Translations under genes and position numbers: made by a program | Notes under the pieces: model-generated | Seen by the model: the letters and a program-made list of their open reading frames with translations, nothing else | The model's database searches: none | What the model was told of the DNA's origin: nothing | Assembly: GCA_018806915.1 (NCBI GenBank) | Contig: JAGKQI010000094.1 | Span: 1,198,882 to 1,262,881, forward strand | DNA length: 64,000 nt | From: Phytophthora colocasiae | Lineage: Eukaryota > Oomycota > Peronosporomycetes > Peronosporales > Peronosporaceae | Reading direction: 5' to 3' | In this document: in pieces, positions 1 through 11,466 of the stretch | Position numbering within the stretch: the stretch's first letter is position 1 | Layout of the letters: each line of letters starts with the position of its first letter

Positions 1-15
1 CTTTAAGAGCCGAAT

Positions 16-1776
16 TCACATCGGAACAATCATAATCCGCAATAAGTGCTGCAGGCAATGTTTCGCCGTCACTCGACAGAGCCGTTGAATATAATCCATA
101 TTCGACATCTTGATCACGTGGCATGCCTTTTGAAGCTGAAATCTATCGCAAACTGCGCAAGCAACCTCATCCAGCCCCACCACACCAAGGCTAAGCTGTA
201 AACGCTCAAGGCAATTCTTTTTGCAAGCATCGGAAACTGGGTGTAACCTCGGTATTGAATCGACAGAATCCCAAATGTGATCAACTTCACAACCTTGAGC
301 ACGCTGTCGCGTATTCTCCATTTGCTGTCTTGAAGCGGTTCTATTTGCACGTCCTCGTTCTCGATTGCGACGCAATCTTTCTTCTCTGTCTAACTCATGC
401 AGAAATTTGCCATACTCGTTGCCATCACGGTCTTCTTGAGTCTCAAATAAATGCAGGTCACGACGGTAAATCGCGGCTTTTGCTGCCGCGACGCTGCCTC
501 GACATGGCATTTCTAATTTCACGGCTGCCGCCAACTCAGACGAAGCGTATGGCCGCATCGGAGGGGGCCACGATGCTGGGCGGTGATCGAGTAAGAGACG
601 CCGAATAACGTGCTGAGAGCTAAGGGCAGTGCTGCACCCGGGACACTGTACCAGTTTTTGTTCACCGCGTGCTTTATGACCACGATGGTGCTTGTTGGGA
701 TCTTCGTAAGCCTCGGACGGAATAAAGAGCTCCTGTAGATCGGCGTACGACTGTCCGCAGAAGACACACGACGAATCCGCTACACGGATAGGCATCGACG
801 TCGACACAATACTATCCGTGAACGCCTCAATGTCACGGTAATATTGGTTTCCATAAGCATTCAACGCTCGATCAAACGCATCCGTATTGGGCGGTGCATC
901 GGCCAGCCATACTAAAAAGTGAGCGTGCAATGTTCCACCTCCTTGCATCTCAACCATGCCAAAGTACGCCTTCACGTCTCCAAAAAGACCATCAAATGGT
1001 TTGCCTTTCATCTCATTTAATGGAACGCCAAGAACATGCTCAACAAACGCATCGATATTGCGCATAAAGAGTCGGGCCGACGCAACGTCATTGCGCATGC
1101 AAGCACTATGCATATTCGAGCGACCGGGTGGATCAGCCAACGCAGCGTCAAACAGCGGGTCGACCGACGTGATACCACAGTATTGTGCCATCACGAACGA
1201 TCCTGCAACGTCCGGGGTTAGCGTCACAAAATGAGCTGGTTGCCCGAATCGCGCTTGATACGCGAATGCTCCACGTCGACATTGCGCTCGTTCGCCATCA
1301 CTTCCCCACATCGCGCTGCCACTAATGTCGACAGTCTTCAAAAACGCGGCTGCACTGGAGTCTTGGGTACGCGTCGAGGTTTTGCGTCCCTGTCGGCGTA
1401 GCTCTTTGTCAGCCAACGCATCTCGCAAAGCGTCTTCACTAATATTACTGTACGGCTCAAACATCATCGTATTTCGCTGGCACTTTAAAGCCACTTGTGT
1501 GTACATCCTGTGAAGCGATAGATAGTCGAAGCTTGCGAGCATGAAAAGCTCATCTTCAGCGAATCGTCTCGAGCTGAGATTCGCGTAATATCGAATACAG
1601 GTATTGAAAGCAACAGGCACGTGTCGTTGTTCACCCGGGTGCCCTCGTCCGTACGGGAACAAATGTGGGAACATACGCGCGAAAAGTGATGCATCACGTT
1701 GTGCAAATTGGGTCGAATGTCTGACGAGAAATTGAGATTGTGATGTACTTTGGAACGCATGTTCATAACTCCCAGC
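16..1776 (-). pseudogene. Helitron Rep (rolling-circle replicase) fragment
   Basis: The frame encodes the Helitron-like N-terminal Rep domain of a rolling-circle transposon. From the ATG at 1674 it opens with FPHLFPYGRGHPGE, carries TLTPD near residue 151, and has an HAH (HUH-type nickase metal-binding) motif near residues 250-252 in GTLHAHFLVWL. Two CxxC pairs (CVFC, CPGC) follow. The frame stays open upstream of that ATG to about 1776, and the family is normally much longer, so the ATG is not the real start. Near its end the frame runs into a sequence rich in Arg and Glu that in this family belongs to the N-terminus; the same sequence lies just upstream at 1763-2068. The last roughly 30 residues are out of frame: another frame of the same DNA reads more like protein and stays open to the window edge. 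No PIF1-type helicase domain is present here. Non-functional fragment. Confidence 0.8.
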
Positions 1777-2068
1777 CTAGCCCCACCGCACCAAGGCTAA
1801 GCTTTAAACGCTCAAGGCAATTCTTTTTGGAAGCATCGGAAACTGGGTGTAACCTTGGTATTAAATCGACAGAATCCCAAATGTGATCAACTTCACAACC
1901 TTGAGCACGCTGTCGCGTATTCTCCATTTGCTGTCTTGAAGCGGTTCTATTTGCACGTCCTCGTTCTCGATTGCGACGCAATCTTTCTTCTCTGTCAAAC
2001 GCTGATTCCCTAGCACGATGTCGTTGAACCGCTAACCGATTGCGTTTACGCTGCTCCTCCACGCTCAA
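1763..2068 (-). pseudogene. Duplicated Helitron N-terminal segment
   Basis: About 100 residues, very basic at first (RKRNRLAVQRHRARES), then almost identical to the block fused at the far end of the neighbouring Helitron frame (shared REERLRRNRERGRANR, VDHIWDSVD, RLHPVSDA). It stops at about 1763, just where the Rep frame resumes in another phase. The first codon offered is TTG, so the true start is not visible. The order duplicate - Rep core - duplicate on the minus strand suggests a tandem or recombined pair of Helitron copies. Confidence 0.65.
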
Positions 2069-2188
2069 TGGCGATATTACTAAATGAACGTAACAATATT
2101 TTTTGTATTGCTACTACAACTAGTTGGACAATAGCTAATTATTGACATGATCACTAGATTCAGAAATCCTTGTCCATAATGAAAGTAG

Positions 2189-2512
2189 ACATTATACACG
2201 ACAAGAAGATCAAAAACGGACAAGATACAAGTTGCTGATGTGGTGGTAGTAGACGCCGACAACATCTTTATGAAAGACCTGAATCGGATCCAAGCTACAG
2301 CATTTCACGTTTGGGAAAACAGAGATCTTCAGGGTAAGATCTACACTGTGAACTTTGCTTGCCGGAACGAAGCGCACCCAGTAAACCTTAATCGTCGCGC
2401 GTCTCATCCTGTGCCGGATGAAACAATACACAAGCGTTATAACGCTTTCACGGAATTGGAGCGTGAAATGATGGATCTATCAGATTGTTTTACTATTGAC
2501 TCGGATATTTAA
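2189..2512 (+). pseudogene. Unrecognised coding fragment, possibly P-loop kinase-like
   Basis: Open frame of about 107 codons ending in TAA at 2510-2512, with no convincing start (TAG at 2186-2188). The middle reads VVVVDADNIF followed by a segment ending RRASHPVPDETI. That order faintly recalls the second half of P-loop NTP kinases of the YLPM1/zeta-like kind, where a V-P-x-E-T-I helix follows the substrate loop. No Walker A is present. It is flanked by TE debris and may be a captured gene piece. Function not assigned. Confidence 0.25.
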
Positions 2513-2529
2513 CAAGTCTATCCCATTGC

Positions 2530-2872
2530 TAGTTGCTATATCTTAATCAACTTTTATAGCATTCCTTTGAATGCGATTGAAGCCAAACCCGCACTCAGAC
2601 AGTAATTTCCATACCAACAGCATTTCTACGATGCCGCCACTCGCTCGAAACCTCGTCTCGTTATTCCTGTCGCTCTTGGTTTCTCTGCTTCAACACGTTC
2701 ACTATGAGCCATACGATACGCCTCTCATTCTCAGCTTCGTTCCACCATTCCTATCGCTCTCCGGACGATGTGATACTACCTCTCGCTCAGAGACCCGTCT
2801 CGGTCTTCCTGTCGCTTTCTACTTCACTACAGATCGTCGGTCTTCTCCGGATGAATACTTTCATTTCCAATT
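2530..2872 (+). other. Non-coding upstream region with internal degenerate repeats
   Basis: I see no convincing gene here. The stretch 2640-2850 holds three diverged copies of a motif around CGAAACCTCGTCTCG followed by TCCTGTCGCT. It lies directly 5' of the three-exon gene at 2873 and could be its leader or promoter. Confidence 0.35.
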
Positions 2873-3589
2873 ATGCCAGCCAAGAAGCACACAAAAGCCT
2901 TACCCAACGACTCCACCGTTGCCGCTGTATCGCCAACGCCAACGGCAGTCTCTGTCATGACTGATTATCCTACACCGATAAAACACGAACGAACCAATTC
3001 TACCGACGCACCACCATCGACAACCTACCTGTCTCCACTCAAGAAACTGAAGAAAACTATGAGTCAACATCCACGCAAAATCATTGACTCGATTGACGGT
3101 ACGGCTACCATCCACACAAACCATTAATAATCTAACCATCGATATGCAACAGTTCTACGAGACTTCATCAAAAATAATGACACCACCAACAAAGAAATAC
3201 GTTCATCCATCCGGATCTAAGCGCGTCTGTTATGGTTCACCGCCGAAACAATCGGAGAGTATCACTTTCTGCGTCTCTATCTCGGAGAAAAAAAAGCACC
3301 AGAGCCACTACATCAACAACAACGGGTACGATTAGCCACTCCCTATTGCATTTCGTTACACAAACTACTAATTACGTTGTAGGAATTTCAAGCCGCTCAG
3401 CTCGACGACGCTTTTGAAGCAAATGAATACCTAATCACACTCTCCCTCTTTGAGGTAGCACCGGACGACCCCAATCTTCCAGCTCCTGGCACTATCATCT
3501 CCTTCCCACCCACCAAGCTAAGCCTTTATCGAAACTGTTGCCAAGTTAACGCCAAGCTGCAAAGTATCTCTACCATCGACGTACCTTGA
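2873..3589 (+). pseudogene. Three-exon gene of unknown function, one in-frame stop
   Basis: Reading 2873-3098, 3153-3325 and 3383-3589 as exons gives about 201 residues in one continuous phase. Intron 1 (3099-3152, 54 nt) is GT-AG with TCTAACC before the acceptor. Intron 2 (3326-3382, 57 nt) is GT-AG with ACTACTAAT before the acceptor. The N-terminus starts MPAKKHTK and is Ser/Thr/Pro/Lys rich, likely disordered. Exon 2 holds VLRDFIKNND and, after one TAA at 3218-3220, LLWFTAETIGEYHFLRLYLG. Exon 3 holds EFQAAQLDDAFEANEYLITL and ends IDVP. Amino-acid composition and the conserved phase across both introns argue for a real gene. The single stop makes it a young pseudogene, a readthrough case or a sequence error. 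I do not recognise the family. Confidence 0.5.
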
Positions 3590-4055
3590 ACACCCACATG
3601 ATTCTCATCCAAGTTCAGGCTAAGCTACAAACCATCTCACCCTCCGTGTGCCTCCAACAATCAATTGTTATTCACCAATACGTCCGTCTACTATTTCAAT
3701 TAACACCTCACTCAATTTCCACAACGCATTTAGCGTCACTAATGCTCTTACTTACGCTTCAAAGCCGCCTCCATACGCACTTAACCAAGAAGATTGACTA
3801 CTTCACCTCTGCAATGTCGCCTTACAGACATTCTATCACCCTTCTTTTATAACCTCCACTTTACTCCCCACGTCCCCCCCCCATCCACGTCAGCTTTCGA
3901 ACTGCGAACTCCGGAGCGTTTACGTCCGGTAGCCAATATTTTATTATCAAAACGAGCGTAATAGTATCGGATAGAATATTATCGGTTTTTGATCGATTAC
4001 CATCGATTTCTAATAAATTGTTTTACTTGTATTAATAATAACCCAAAAATCTATT
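3590..4055. other. Intergenic, AT-rich, no gene seen
   Basis: An open frame on the plus strand at 3586-3852 repeats a little of the preceding exon (QVQAKLQTIS against QVNAKLQSIS) but is otherwise low-complexity. 3900-4055 is AT-rich. No RNA gene or TE domain recognised. Confidence 0.4.
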
Positions 4056-4060
4056 AACAG

Positions 4061-4649
4061 CGGCAAGTCCTACGCAAAGTTCTAATGGGGTCTTCTATGT
4101 TCTGAAGCTTACAATAAAACTCCACATTGCTTCTGCAGCGGCAAGTTTTATCGGTGTCATATCGCCCAATCAGGACTGGATTCCCGAGAGACGAATGGAC
4201 GGGCTATCCATGGGCGAACAGCACCTCTCCTCAAGAACATCACTACTCGGCTGATGTCCGACTACTTTGGCGACAACCCGACGTACGACGAACGTAAGGA
4301 ATGCTTGGTGCCATGCTTTATCGTGGATGAAATTGCTAACTACGAAACTATATTTTTGTAGGCGAATTCCGCAGGCGCTTTCGCATGTAGCGCTGCCTGT
4401 TCGAGAAGATCGTTGCAGCACTTGTCGACGATATGCAGAATAATTATTTTGTCCAGAGGCCGGGTCTACCGGTCTGCTTGGCTTTCTTCAGGGCTTTCTG
4501 CAGGTCTTAAGATAAGACCTATGGAACACCCAATAGAACTTGTTGAAGTTAAGACCCTCGTTAGAGCTTACCACTACATTGCTTAAAACTTGCTCTCAAG
4601 TCTTAACAGCTACTTTTAAGATAAAACTTCGCTTACGACTTGCCGGTGG
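4061..4649 (+). mobile_element. Short non-autonomous PIF/Harbinger relic with imperfect TIRs
   Basis: The segment starting CGGCAAGTCCTACGCAAAG at 4061 is matched, inverted, near 4622-4646; about 21 of 25 positions agree. A further CGGCAAGTTTTATC lies at about 4138. Between these ends is a piece of Harbinger transposase-related coding sequence (separate entry). The exact outer ends and target duplication could not be fixed. Confidence 0.45.
4170..4510 (+). pseudogene. Harbinger-related N-terminal transposase fragment
   Basis: Removing a 68-nt GT-AG intron (4294-4361; GCTAACTAC precedes the acceptor) joins MSDYFGDNPTYDE to EFRRRFRM. That is a signature found at the N-terminus of PIF/Harbinger-type plant and oomycete transposase proteins. 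It continues with LFEKIVAALV and YFVQRPG. One TAG replaces a codon straight after RRRFRM, and the frame ends at about 4510 with no DDE catalytic core. The piece is too short to work. Confidence 0.6.
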
Positions 4650-4995
4650 AGATGCTCTAATAAACAAATGAAGATTTCCCCTCTGACGTAAGCGTAAGTC
4701 GTAAGTTACGACGTACAAAAGACTTGGTATTTGTATTGACCATGTGTTTAAGGTCAGGGTAGGTGTATAAATTATGAGCAGTTTTTCCGGTCAATGTCGT
4801 CAGTGATCCGGCATTGTGAGAAAGAAATCGCTGCGCAATGGCGTAACTTTCTCCACTTGCAGGCAACAGATGGCTGAGGAGGTGCACTACTCTGCATCTC
4901 ATTTCAGAAAACGCATGAAAGAAGGTACGTTGGCTCAACAAACTTTGCATTCAACCGCACGAAGCTCACCACTCATCAACTGAAGCCTACAAGCG
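4650..4995. other. Spacer, no gene seen
   Basis: The only long frame (minus strand, 4657-4950) has no recognisable domain and no codon bias that I can see. It is probably flanking DNA of the Harbinger relic and the PiggyBac copy. Confidence 0.4.
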
Positions 4996-4999
4996 CACT

Positions 5000-7205
5000 C
5001 ATCATTGGTGTCAGAGTCGCCGCCATCGCTTCCTTCCTCGTGGACGAGCTGCAGTTCCCGCTGTGGCTTCTTGCGCTTTTCTGCGTTCTTGCCGGGTCGG
5101 CGCAGCACGACGCGCTTCCCCAGGCCGGTCGGAATGTCCTGTCCGGCGCCGAAGTCGTCGTGCTAGACCTCAAAGCAGGCCTTGGCGACGCCCTTGTATT
5201 CGCGGCGGATCTTGTTGCAGAGCCAACGCTTGGTATTGTCGATCAGAAGAACGTCGTCGCGAAGGGCTTCTTCTTCTCGGTGCGAAGGAGCGCGCAAACC
5301 TTGCAAGACCGTTGGCGCCGCTTCTAAACGCCGGTGACCCAGTCTTCTGAATGCTCGAGTGCGTGCGCAAGGCGGACTGGTGTTCGTCTACGCTTCTGGC
5401 GGGAGGGAGGTGGCGTCACTTCGACCCCAGCAAAGTCCTCGGCCTTCAGTTACAGGAGCTCGTTCTACAGGACTATGAACCACTCCGAGCGCTTCATTGA
5501 GGCGGTGCCCTTGATCTCGGCCGCTTCCTTGTGGGTCAGGAACGTGTTCACCAGCGCCAGATCGAAAAACTCCAGGAGCAATGTCTTGTAGTACTTGGTG
5601 AACCGCGTGGACATTTGCAGAGAGAACTCTGGAGACGGAGTTGATCGTCTCAACCAGTTCTGGTAGTCCTTCACCGACTTGGGACATCCAACTTGAATTG
5701 CGCCCACCTGCTTGATCTTCCTCTCGAGCGTGGACGGCGTCATAGCGGAGCCCGCGCAGAGGTAGTAGACCGGCTTGCGGTCCCACCAGAGGCACGAGAT
5801 CATTGCGGGGATTGAAACAGAGCGCGTGAAGACGAACCAACCCTTTGGGATGCTAGCAGGGCGGGTCTTGCGCTCGGACTTGATGCTCTTGTTGAAGCCC
5901 AAGCGGTTTGTCATGATCGTTCCGACGACGTACACCTTCATCTTGAGCAGCTCCACGGCGAGAGGAATCGAGGTGTAGTATCGGTCGATGATCACAGCAT
6001 GCCAGTTGTGGCGCGATTGAGGAGTGAATACAGCCTTCAGGTTCCGCAAGACAGCCACTTCTCCAGTCTTGGCGTCAATTCCAGTATCTCCTCCATCATT
6101 GTTCCGCTTGCCCACATAAACTTCGAATCTAGATTATTTACGACATAAAGATGTACTAGCATTCATTGCACATCGTAAGTTAAGACATAGAAAAAAGATA
6201 AAGAAATACCTGTGGCGGTACGCTGTCTTTGCGCCACTCAGCATAAACAATTTGGAGCCGTATCAGTGCGTCTTGTCTGACATGAACAGCGCGTCGTGTT
6301 GCGCTTCGACTTGGCAGGAAGGACGCCTTCATCATGGATGGAAGCGACCAACCAGCCAAGAAGCCTTCTTGGATCTTGTCCACTACAGGGCGCAGCTTCC
6401 ATAGTTTATCGCGGCCGTGATCGGCGGTGTTGTCGACAAAGTGAAGGTCACGCAGGATGTTTTTGGCAGCGATCGCGCGACATGTACCGCCCGAAGTGTC
6501 CGGCTGGAATGGCGGCGTCCTTGACCATGGACCAATGCGCAGCAAAGATCCGCTTCTAATGACACATCATTCGCGCCACTAAAAGCCCAACCACACGCAA
6601 AGTCTCGTGGGTACCGTACTCCTCGGGTGCTTTCAAGCGCCGTGCAATCTGCGTGGCGGTCTCTCGTTGACGTCCGGTCTGTCGCGCCACCATCCTTTCT
6701 GCCCGCTCCCCAACCTGCTGCTGCAAAACAAAAGTAGCGGTTAGTCTCCTTCGCGATCGAAACCCACACGGTTATCGGTACGAAGTAAAATAGTGTCAGG
6801 AGTGGCGATCGCCACACGTCCAGCAGCTCTCCGGCAGGTCGGCCCTCGTCTCCACCCAACCCAGGATATGGAGGTGTATCGGTCTCGAACTCTGTCATGG
6901 CTGGGGTCCACTGCATTGCCCGAAGCGCTGTCGCGCGCTGTTCGAGAGCTGCTTTGCTCAGTTCACCGTTGCCGCCAATATGCTGCTATGCCAGAAAAGC
7001 CTCGTCCATCTCGGCGGCGCCACTGTCAGAGATTTCATCGAACTCGTCGCTTACAGATTCTCCATCATCGTCGCAGATGCCAACACTATCCCTCTCATCA
7101 GAGCTGAAGTCCTCTTACTCACCGCTTCTCTCCCCGTCCTGCAACACGTCATATCGGCGTTGAGTTTCAGCGGGATCCGTGTTCACCGTGGACAACACGT
7201 GCGTA
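5000..7205 (-). pseudogene. Decayed PiggyBac transposase gene
   Basis: PiggyBac (DDE_Tnp_1_7) transposase spread over all three minus frames. From the N-terminus: an acidic segment at about 7190-7000 with stops, then FYFVPITVWVSIAKETNRYF (6860-6720), KNILRDLHFVDN and LWKLRPVVDKIQEGF (6450-6350). The first catalytic region has decayed to a HDEG-like remnant near 6315. After an 81-nt GT-AG intron (6129-6209) come FEVYVGKRNNDGG, the second catalytic aspartate in IIDRYYTSIPLA, GTIMTNRLG and WWDRKPVYYLCAG (6115-5720). Between 5460 and 5000 a basic, cysteine-bearing tail (CKVCALLR) is still readable in shifted frames. Several frameshifts and at least three stops inactivate it. The intron interrupts the same codon context, in the same phase, as intron 4 of the open copy at 31-34 kb, so the two belong to one family. 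No TTAA-flanked ends found. Confidence 0.85.
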
Positions 7206-8068
7206 ACAACATGGCGAAAGCTTATTCCACTTTACGTCGCAATTCTACTTAGATTCTAGCCAATCAACGTTTAGAAATGTTCTATAGCGAATACAAGCTA
7301 ATCCAAATGGAAACACGCATAGAACAAAGCAATACAGGTGTGGTGGAGCGGATCTGCCAAAATCTCGTTGAGGCTGATCCCGATCACCAGTTGAGCCCAG
7401 ACACCGACTAACGGAGAGGGTCCCCCGATGATCCGTGATCTCTGTGTGTGTAGTTCCACCTTGTGTACCCGTCGGTAGGCGGGTTACGCTCTTCCAGGTG
7501 ACTTCTGAAGATGTCTTGAAGGTCAGAAGAATGTCTTGTGGGACGCAGGGGTGTGAGGTAGCGTGGAAGTTCTTCACTCCACCTCGGGGTACTTGATCCC
7601 GGTCGTAGGCGAGTTCTCGGGCCTTGATCCGGGTGCCTGGTCATTGATCAAGGTCTTCCAATAGTTCAATGTTCGGAACCCCGTCCCTTTTTTTCGTTGC
7701 TTGTCACTTCCTTTAGCGAGGGTCTTGAGGGGGTGAGATTCGACGAGATCGTCAGGCCAAACAACCATTTCCTTCCGATCCGGGGTTTGCACTTAAAGGA
7801 TAGATCACTAGATAGGGCAAAGCTGGCCAATATATTATCCAGTCTTAACCGCTATACTAGGTCACGTATCCTTACCTTCTCGACGCTTGTAGGGCCAATG
7901 TAGTTCCCGGTTCCAGGCGTAGCGAACACACTTGAGTGGTGCAGGGCAAATTCGATTCTGTTTATGGTTATTCCTATGCCTACTAATCCCATCCTGATTT
8001 ACTATCCTACGATCACATGACACTGGCTACATACCTGATCCCTAGCTTGGTTCCCAACCCTGATCGTG

Positions 8069-8184
8069 AGTCGATTTCGTACTTAGCCGGGACTTGATCT
8101 CGCACTCAGCCGAGCCTTGATCTCGCACTTAATCGGGACTTGATCTTGCACTTAGTCGGGTCTTGATCTCGCACTCAGTCGGGG
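8069..8184 (+). repeat. 23-bp GATC-rich tandem repeats in the LTR-like region
   Basis: About five copies of a 23-bp unit of the form CTTGATCTCGCACTTAGTCG plus three bases. The same block recurs near 10057-10172 and 12053-12168. The inverted arm at about 16840-16975 carries six copies. Placement ahead of the leader suits a U3 enhancer-type repeat; that role is inferred. Confidence 0.7.
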
Positions 8185-8788
8185 AGGTGATCGCTGCCAG
8201 ATCCCGCTTGGTAGTCGTTCGGAGAATCAGGATCAGGGTACCAGAAGAGTCTGCATCGGGCCTGGGGCTGAGCTTGATCCGGAGCTGATCTCGTACTTAA
8301 ACGGGAGAGGATCACTACGTGATCCCGCTTCGTCGCCGCCCGGAGAATCAGGATCACGTCCTTAGAAGGCTCCAGAACGCCGGGGTGAACCGTGAGCCAA
8401 AATCACGCTCACTCGGGACCCCGCCATCGCCGATCGCGCTAGAACACCCTTGATCTCCTTATCTTTCCACCCGGTAGAACTCCGATCACCAACGAACACC
8501 GCTTCCCGTCCCTCGAACGACCTCCGGCTGATGTCCCTGTTGCCTGTTCCCGGGCGGGATCCTTCGTACCCTCATCTGATTCGCGTCAGATCTGGGCATC
8601 ACCAGTCCCCCTGTCGCTTGTTCCGGCTCTCTTCGGTTATGTGGCTGATATCGCTTCTCCGTAAAATTTCTCGTTCGCTTTACCACATCCGCCCCCAGCA
8701 CGTAAGTTGGGCTGGCGCAGCTCACTTCGGGCTCATTTCCATATTCGTCACCCGGGACACAAGTTGTTCAAGCACCATCACCCCCACG

Positions 8789-9470
8789 ATGTCCGATTCG
8801 CCTCCTTCGCCTCCCTCGATGCCTAGGACTCCCTCGATCGAACGCTCGCTCCGATCCACCACCTCACACTTCTCCACTCCCGGTGTAAGCTCTGAGCTGG
8901 TCACCTTACGGGCGAGATTATCCCACAGTCAACGGATGACCCTGGGTCGCGATCGGGATCACTTGGACGGAACCGTCCGCCGGTTGCGGTCTGAAATTGA
9001 GGACATGGTGCACTTCCGGGACGACCAGGCAGAGGATATCCTGCGTCTAAACTCATCTGCGGTCGGGAATGAGAGGTGCCGTCAGTGGGGACGCAATCGT
9101 CGCTTTGCAAGCCCAGCGAACCCAGCACGACGCCGAGCGACGAGATTCCGAGCGGCGAATGGTCCGGATCCAGGCGCAGCTAGATTCCGCGCTTGAGGAC
9201 CTCGACTCCCGGCTGGCGGAACTCCGCGAGACCGGAGAGGCCGAGATCGAACTCCGGGACAGACTCCGGGATCGCGACCGGGAACTCGCCGCCGTGCGCT
9301 ACGATCTCACCCTTGCTCAACATAGCCTAGATCACCGGCAGACGGATGATTCGCTCCCAGGTCAGCAGGCTTACGGCCGCGCCTGGTGGTCAGGCTCAAG
9401 GTATTTTAAGAAGGTGAAGACGGAGTTGGGCAGCGTGAGAAAGATTGCTGCGTGCCATTGCTGGCGATAA
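8789..9470 (+). pseudogene. Coiled-coil gag-like ORF, unit 1 (11-bp deletion)
   Basis: Same gene as the open copy at 12773. It starts at MSDSPPSPP and is readable through RLRSEIEDMVHFRDDQAED. An 11-bp deletion at about 9050 removes the codons after DILRLN and shifts the rest of the frame, so the second half is read from another phase to the stop at 9468-9470. Loss of function is expected. Confidence 0.7.
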
Positions 9471-10774
9471 ATGCAGTGGGTTGTCGATGAGCTAGCCGCA
9501 GCCAGTTGTTGATCCTACAAATTGCTGTCACGAGGCAGAATATTAGCTAGTCAGCCTATAAAACGTAGTCACGGAATTTGCACGATATTACTGGTCAAAA
9601 TAATTTGTCGGATATAAGATTGTGTCGGATAGAAGTTGAGTATTACGGTAGTTCAATGTTCGGAACCCCGTCCCTTTTTTTCGTTGCTTGTCACTTCCTT
9701 TAGCGGGGGTCTTGAGGGGGCGAGATTCGACGAGATCGTCAGGCCAAACAACCATTTCCTTCCGATCCGGGGTTTGCACTTAAAGGATAGATCACTAGAT
9801 AGGGCAAAGCTGGCCAATATATTATCCAGTCTTAACCGCTATACTAGGTCACGTATCCTTACCTTCTCGACGCTTGTAGGGCCAATGTAGTTCCCGGTTC
9901 CAGGCGTAGCGAACACACTCTGAGTGGTGCAGGGCAAATTCGATTCTGTTTATGGTTATTCCTATGCCTACTAATCCCATCCTGATTTACTATCCTACGA
10001 TCACATGACACTGGCTACATACCTGATCCCTAGCTTGGTTCCCAACCCTGATCGTGAGTCGATTTCGTACTTAGCCGGGACTTGATCTCGCACTCAGCCG
10101 AGCCTTGATCTCGCACTTAATCGGGACTTGATCTTGCACTTAGTCGGGTCTTGATCTCGCACTCAGTCGGGGAGGTGATCGCTGCCAGATCCCGCTTGGT
10201 AGTCGTTCGGAGAATCAGGATCAGGGTACCAGAAGAGTCTGCATCGGGCCTGGGGCTGAGCTTGATCCGGAGCTGATCTCGTACTTAAACGGGAGAGGAT
10301 CACTACGTGATCCCGCTTCGTCGCCGCCCGGAGAATCAGGATCACGTCCTTAGAAGGCTCCAGAACGCCGGGGTGAACCGTGAGCCAAAATCACGCTCAC
10401 TCGGGACCCCGCCATCGCCGATCGCGCTAGAACACCCTTGATCTCCTTATCTTTCCACCCGGTAGAACTCCGATCACCAACGAACACCGCTTCCCGTCCC
10501 TCGAACGACCTCCGGCTGATGTCCCTGTTGCCTGTTCCCGGGGGATCCTTCGTACCCTCATCTGATTCGCGTCAGATCTGGGCATCACCAGTCCCCCTGT
10601 CGCTTGTTCCGGCTCTCTTCGGTTATGTGGCTGATATCGCTTCTCCGTAAAATTTCTCGTTCGCTTTACCACATCCGCCCCCAGCACGTAAGTTGGGCTG
10701 GCGCAGCTCACTTCGGGCTCATTTCCATATTCGTCACCCGGGACACAAGTTGTTCAAGCACCATCACCCCCACG

Positions 10775-11466
10775 ATGTCCGATTCGCCTCCTTCGCCTCC
10801 TCGATGCCTAGGACTCCCTCGATCGAACGCTCGCTCCGATCCACCACCTCACACTTCTCCACTCCCGGTGTAAGCTCTGAGCTGGTCACCTTACGGGCGA
10901 GATTATCCCACAGTCAACGGATGACCCTGGGTCGCGATCGGGATCACTTGGACGGAACCGTCCGCCGGTTGCGGTCTGAAATTGAGGACATGGTGCACTT
11001 CCGGGACGACCAGGCAGAGGATATCCTGCGTCTAAACACTGAAATCGCTCATCTGCGGTCGGGAATGAGAGGTGCCGTCAGTGGGGACGCAATCGTCGCT
11101 TTGCAAGCCCAGCGAACCCAGCACGACGCCGAGCGACGAGATTCCGAGCGGCGAATGGTCCGGATCCAGGCGCAGCTAGATTCCGCGCTTGAGGACCTCG
11201 ACTCCCGGCTGGCGGAACTCCGCGAGACCGGAGAGGCCGAGATCGAACTCCGGGACAGACTCCGGGATCGCGACCGGGAACTCGCCGCCGTGCGCTACGA
11301 TCTCACCCTTGCTCAACATAGCCTAGATCACCGGCAGACGGATGATTCGCTCCCAGGTCAGCAGGCTTACGGCCGCGCCTGGTGGTCAGGCTCAAGGTAT
11401 TTTAAGAAGGTGAAGACGGAGTTGGGCAGCGTGAGAAAGATTGCTGCGTGCCATTGCTGGCGATAA
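10775..11466 (+). pseudogene. Coiled-coil gag-like ORF, unit 2 (1-bp deletion)
   Basis: Second tandem copy of the gag-like gene. Relative to unit 3 it lacks one C in a CCTCCCTCG run near 10800, directly after the ATG region. The downstream frame, TPSIERSLRS to ACHCWR, is intact and identical to unit 3. A single homopolymer-type indel could also be a sequencing error. Confidence 0.65.

Noticed and set aside
5040..5350. Plus-strand frames over 5.0-5.6 kb
   Set aside because: Shadows of the PiggyBac C-terminal region on the minus strand.
7408..7644. Identical 78-codon frames at 7408-7644 (minus) and 17398-17634 (plus)
   Set aside because: They are mirror images in the inverted arms, without domain; conservation is explained by the duplication.
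8175..8357. 60-codon minus frame repeated in each 1.99-kb unit
   Set aside because: Falls on the GATC repeats and leader; no family resemblance.
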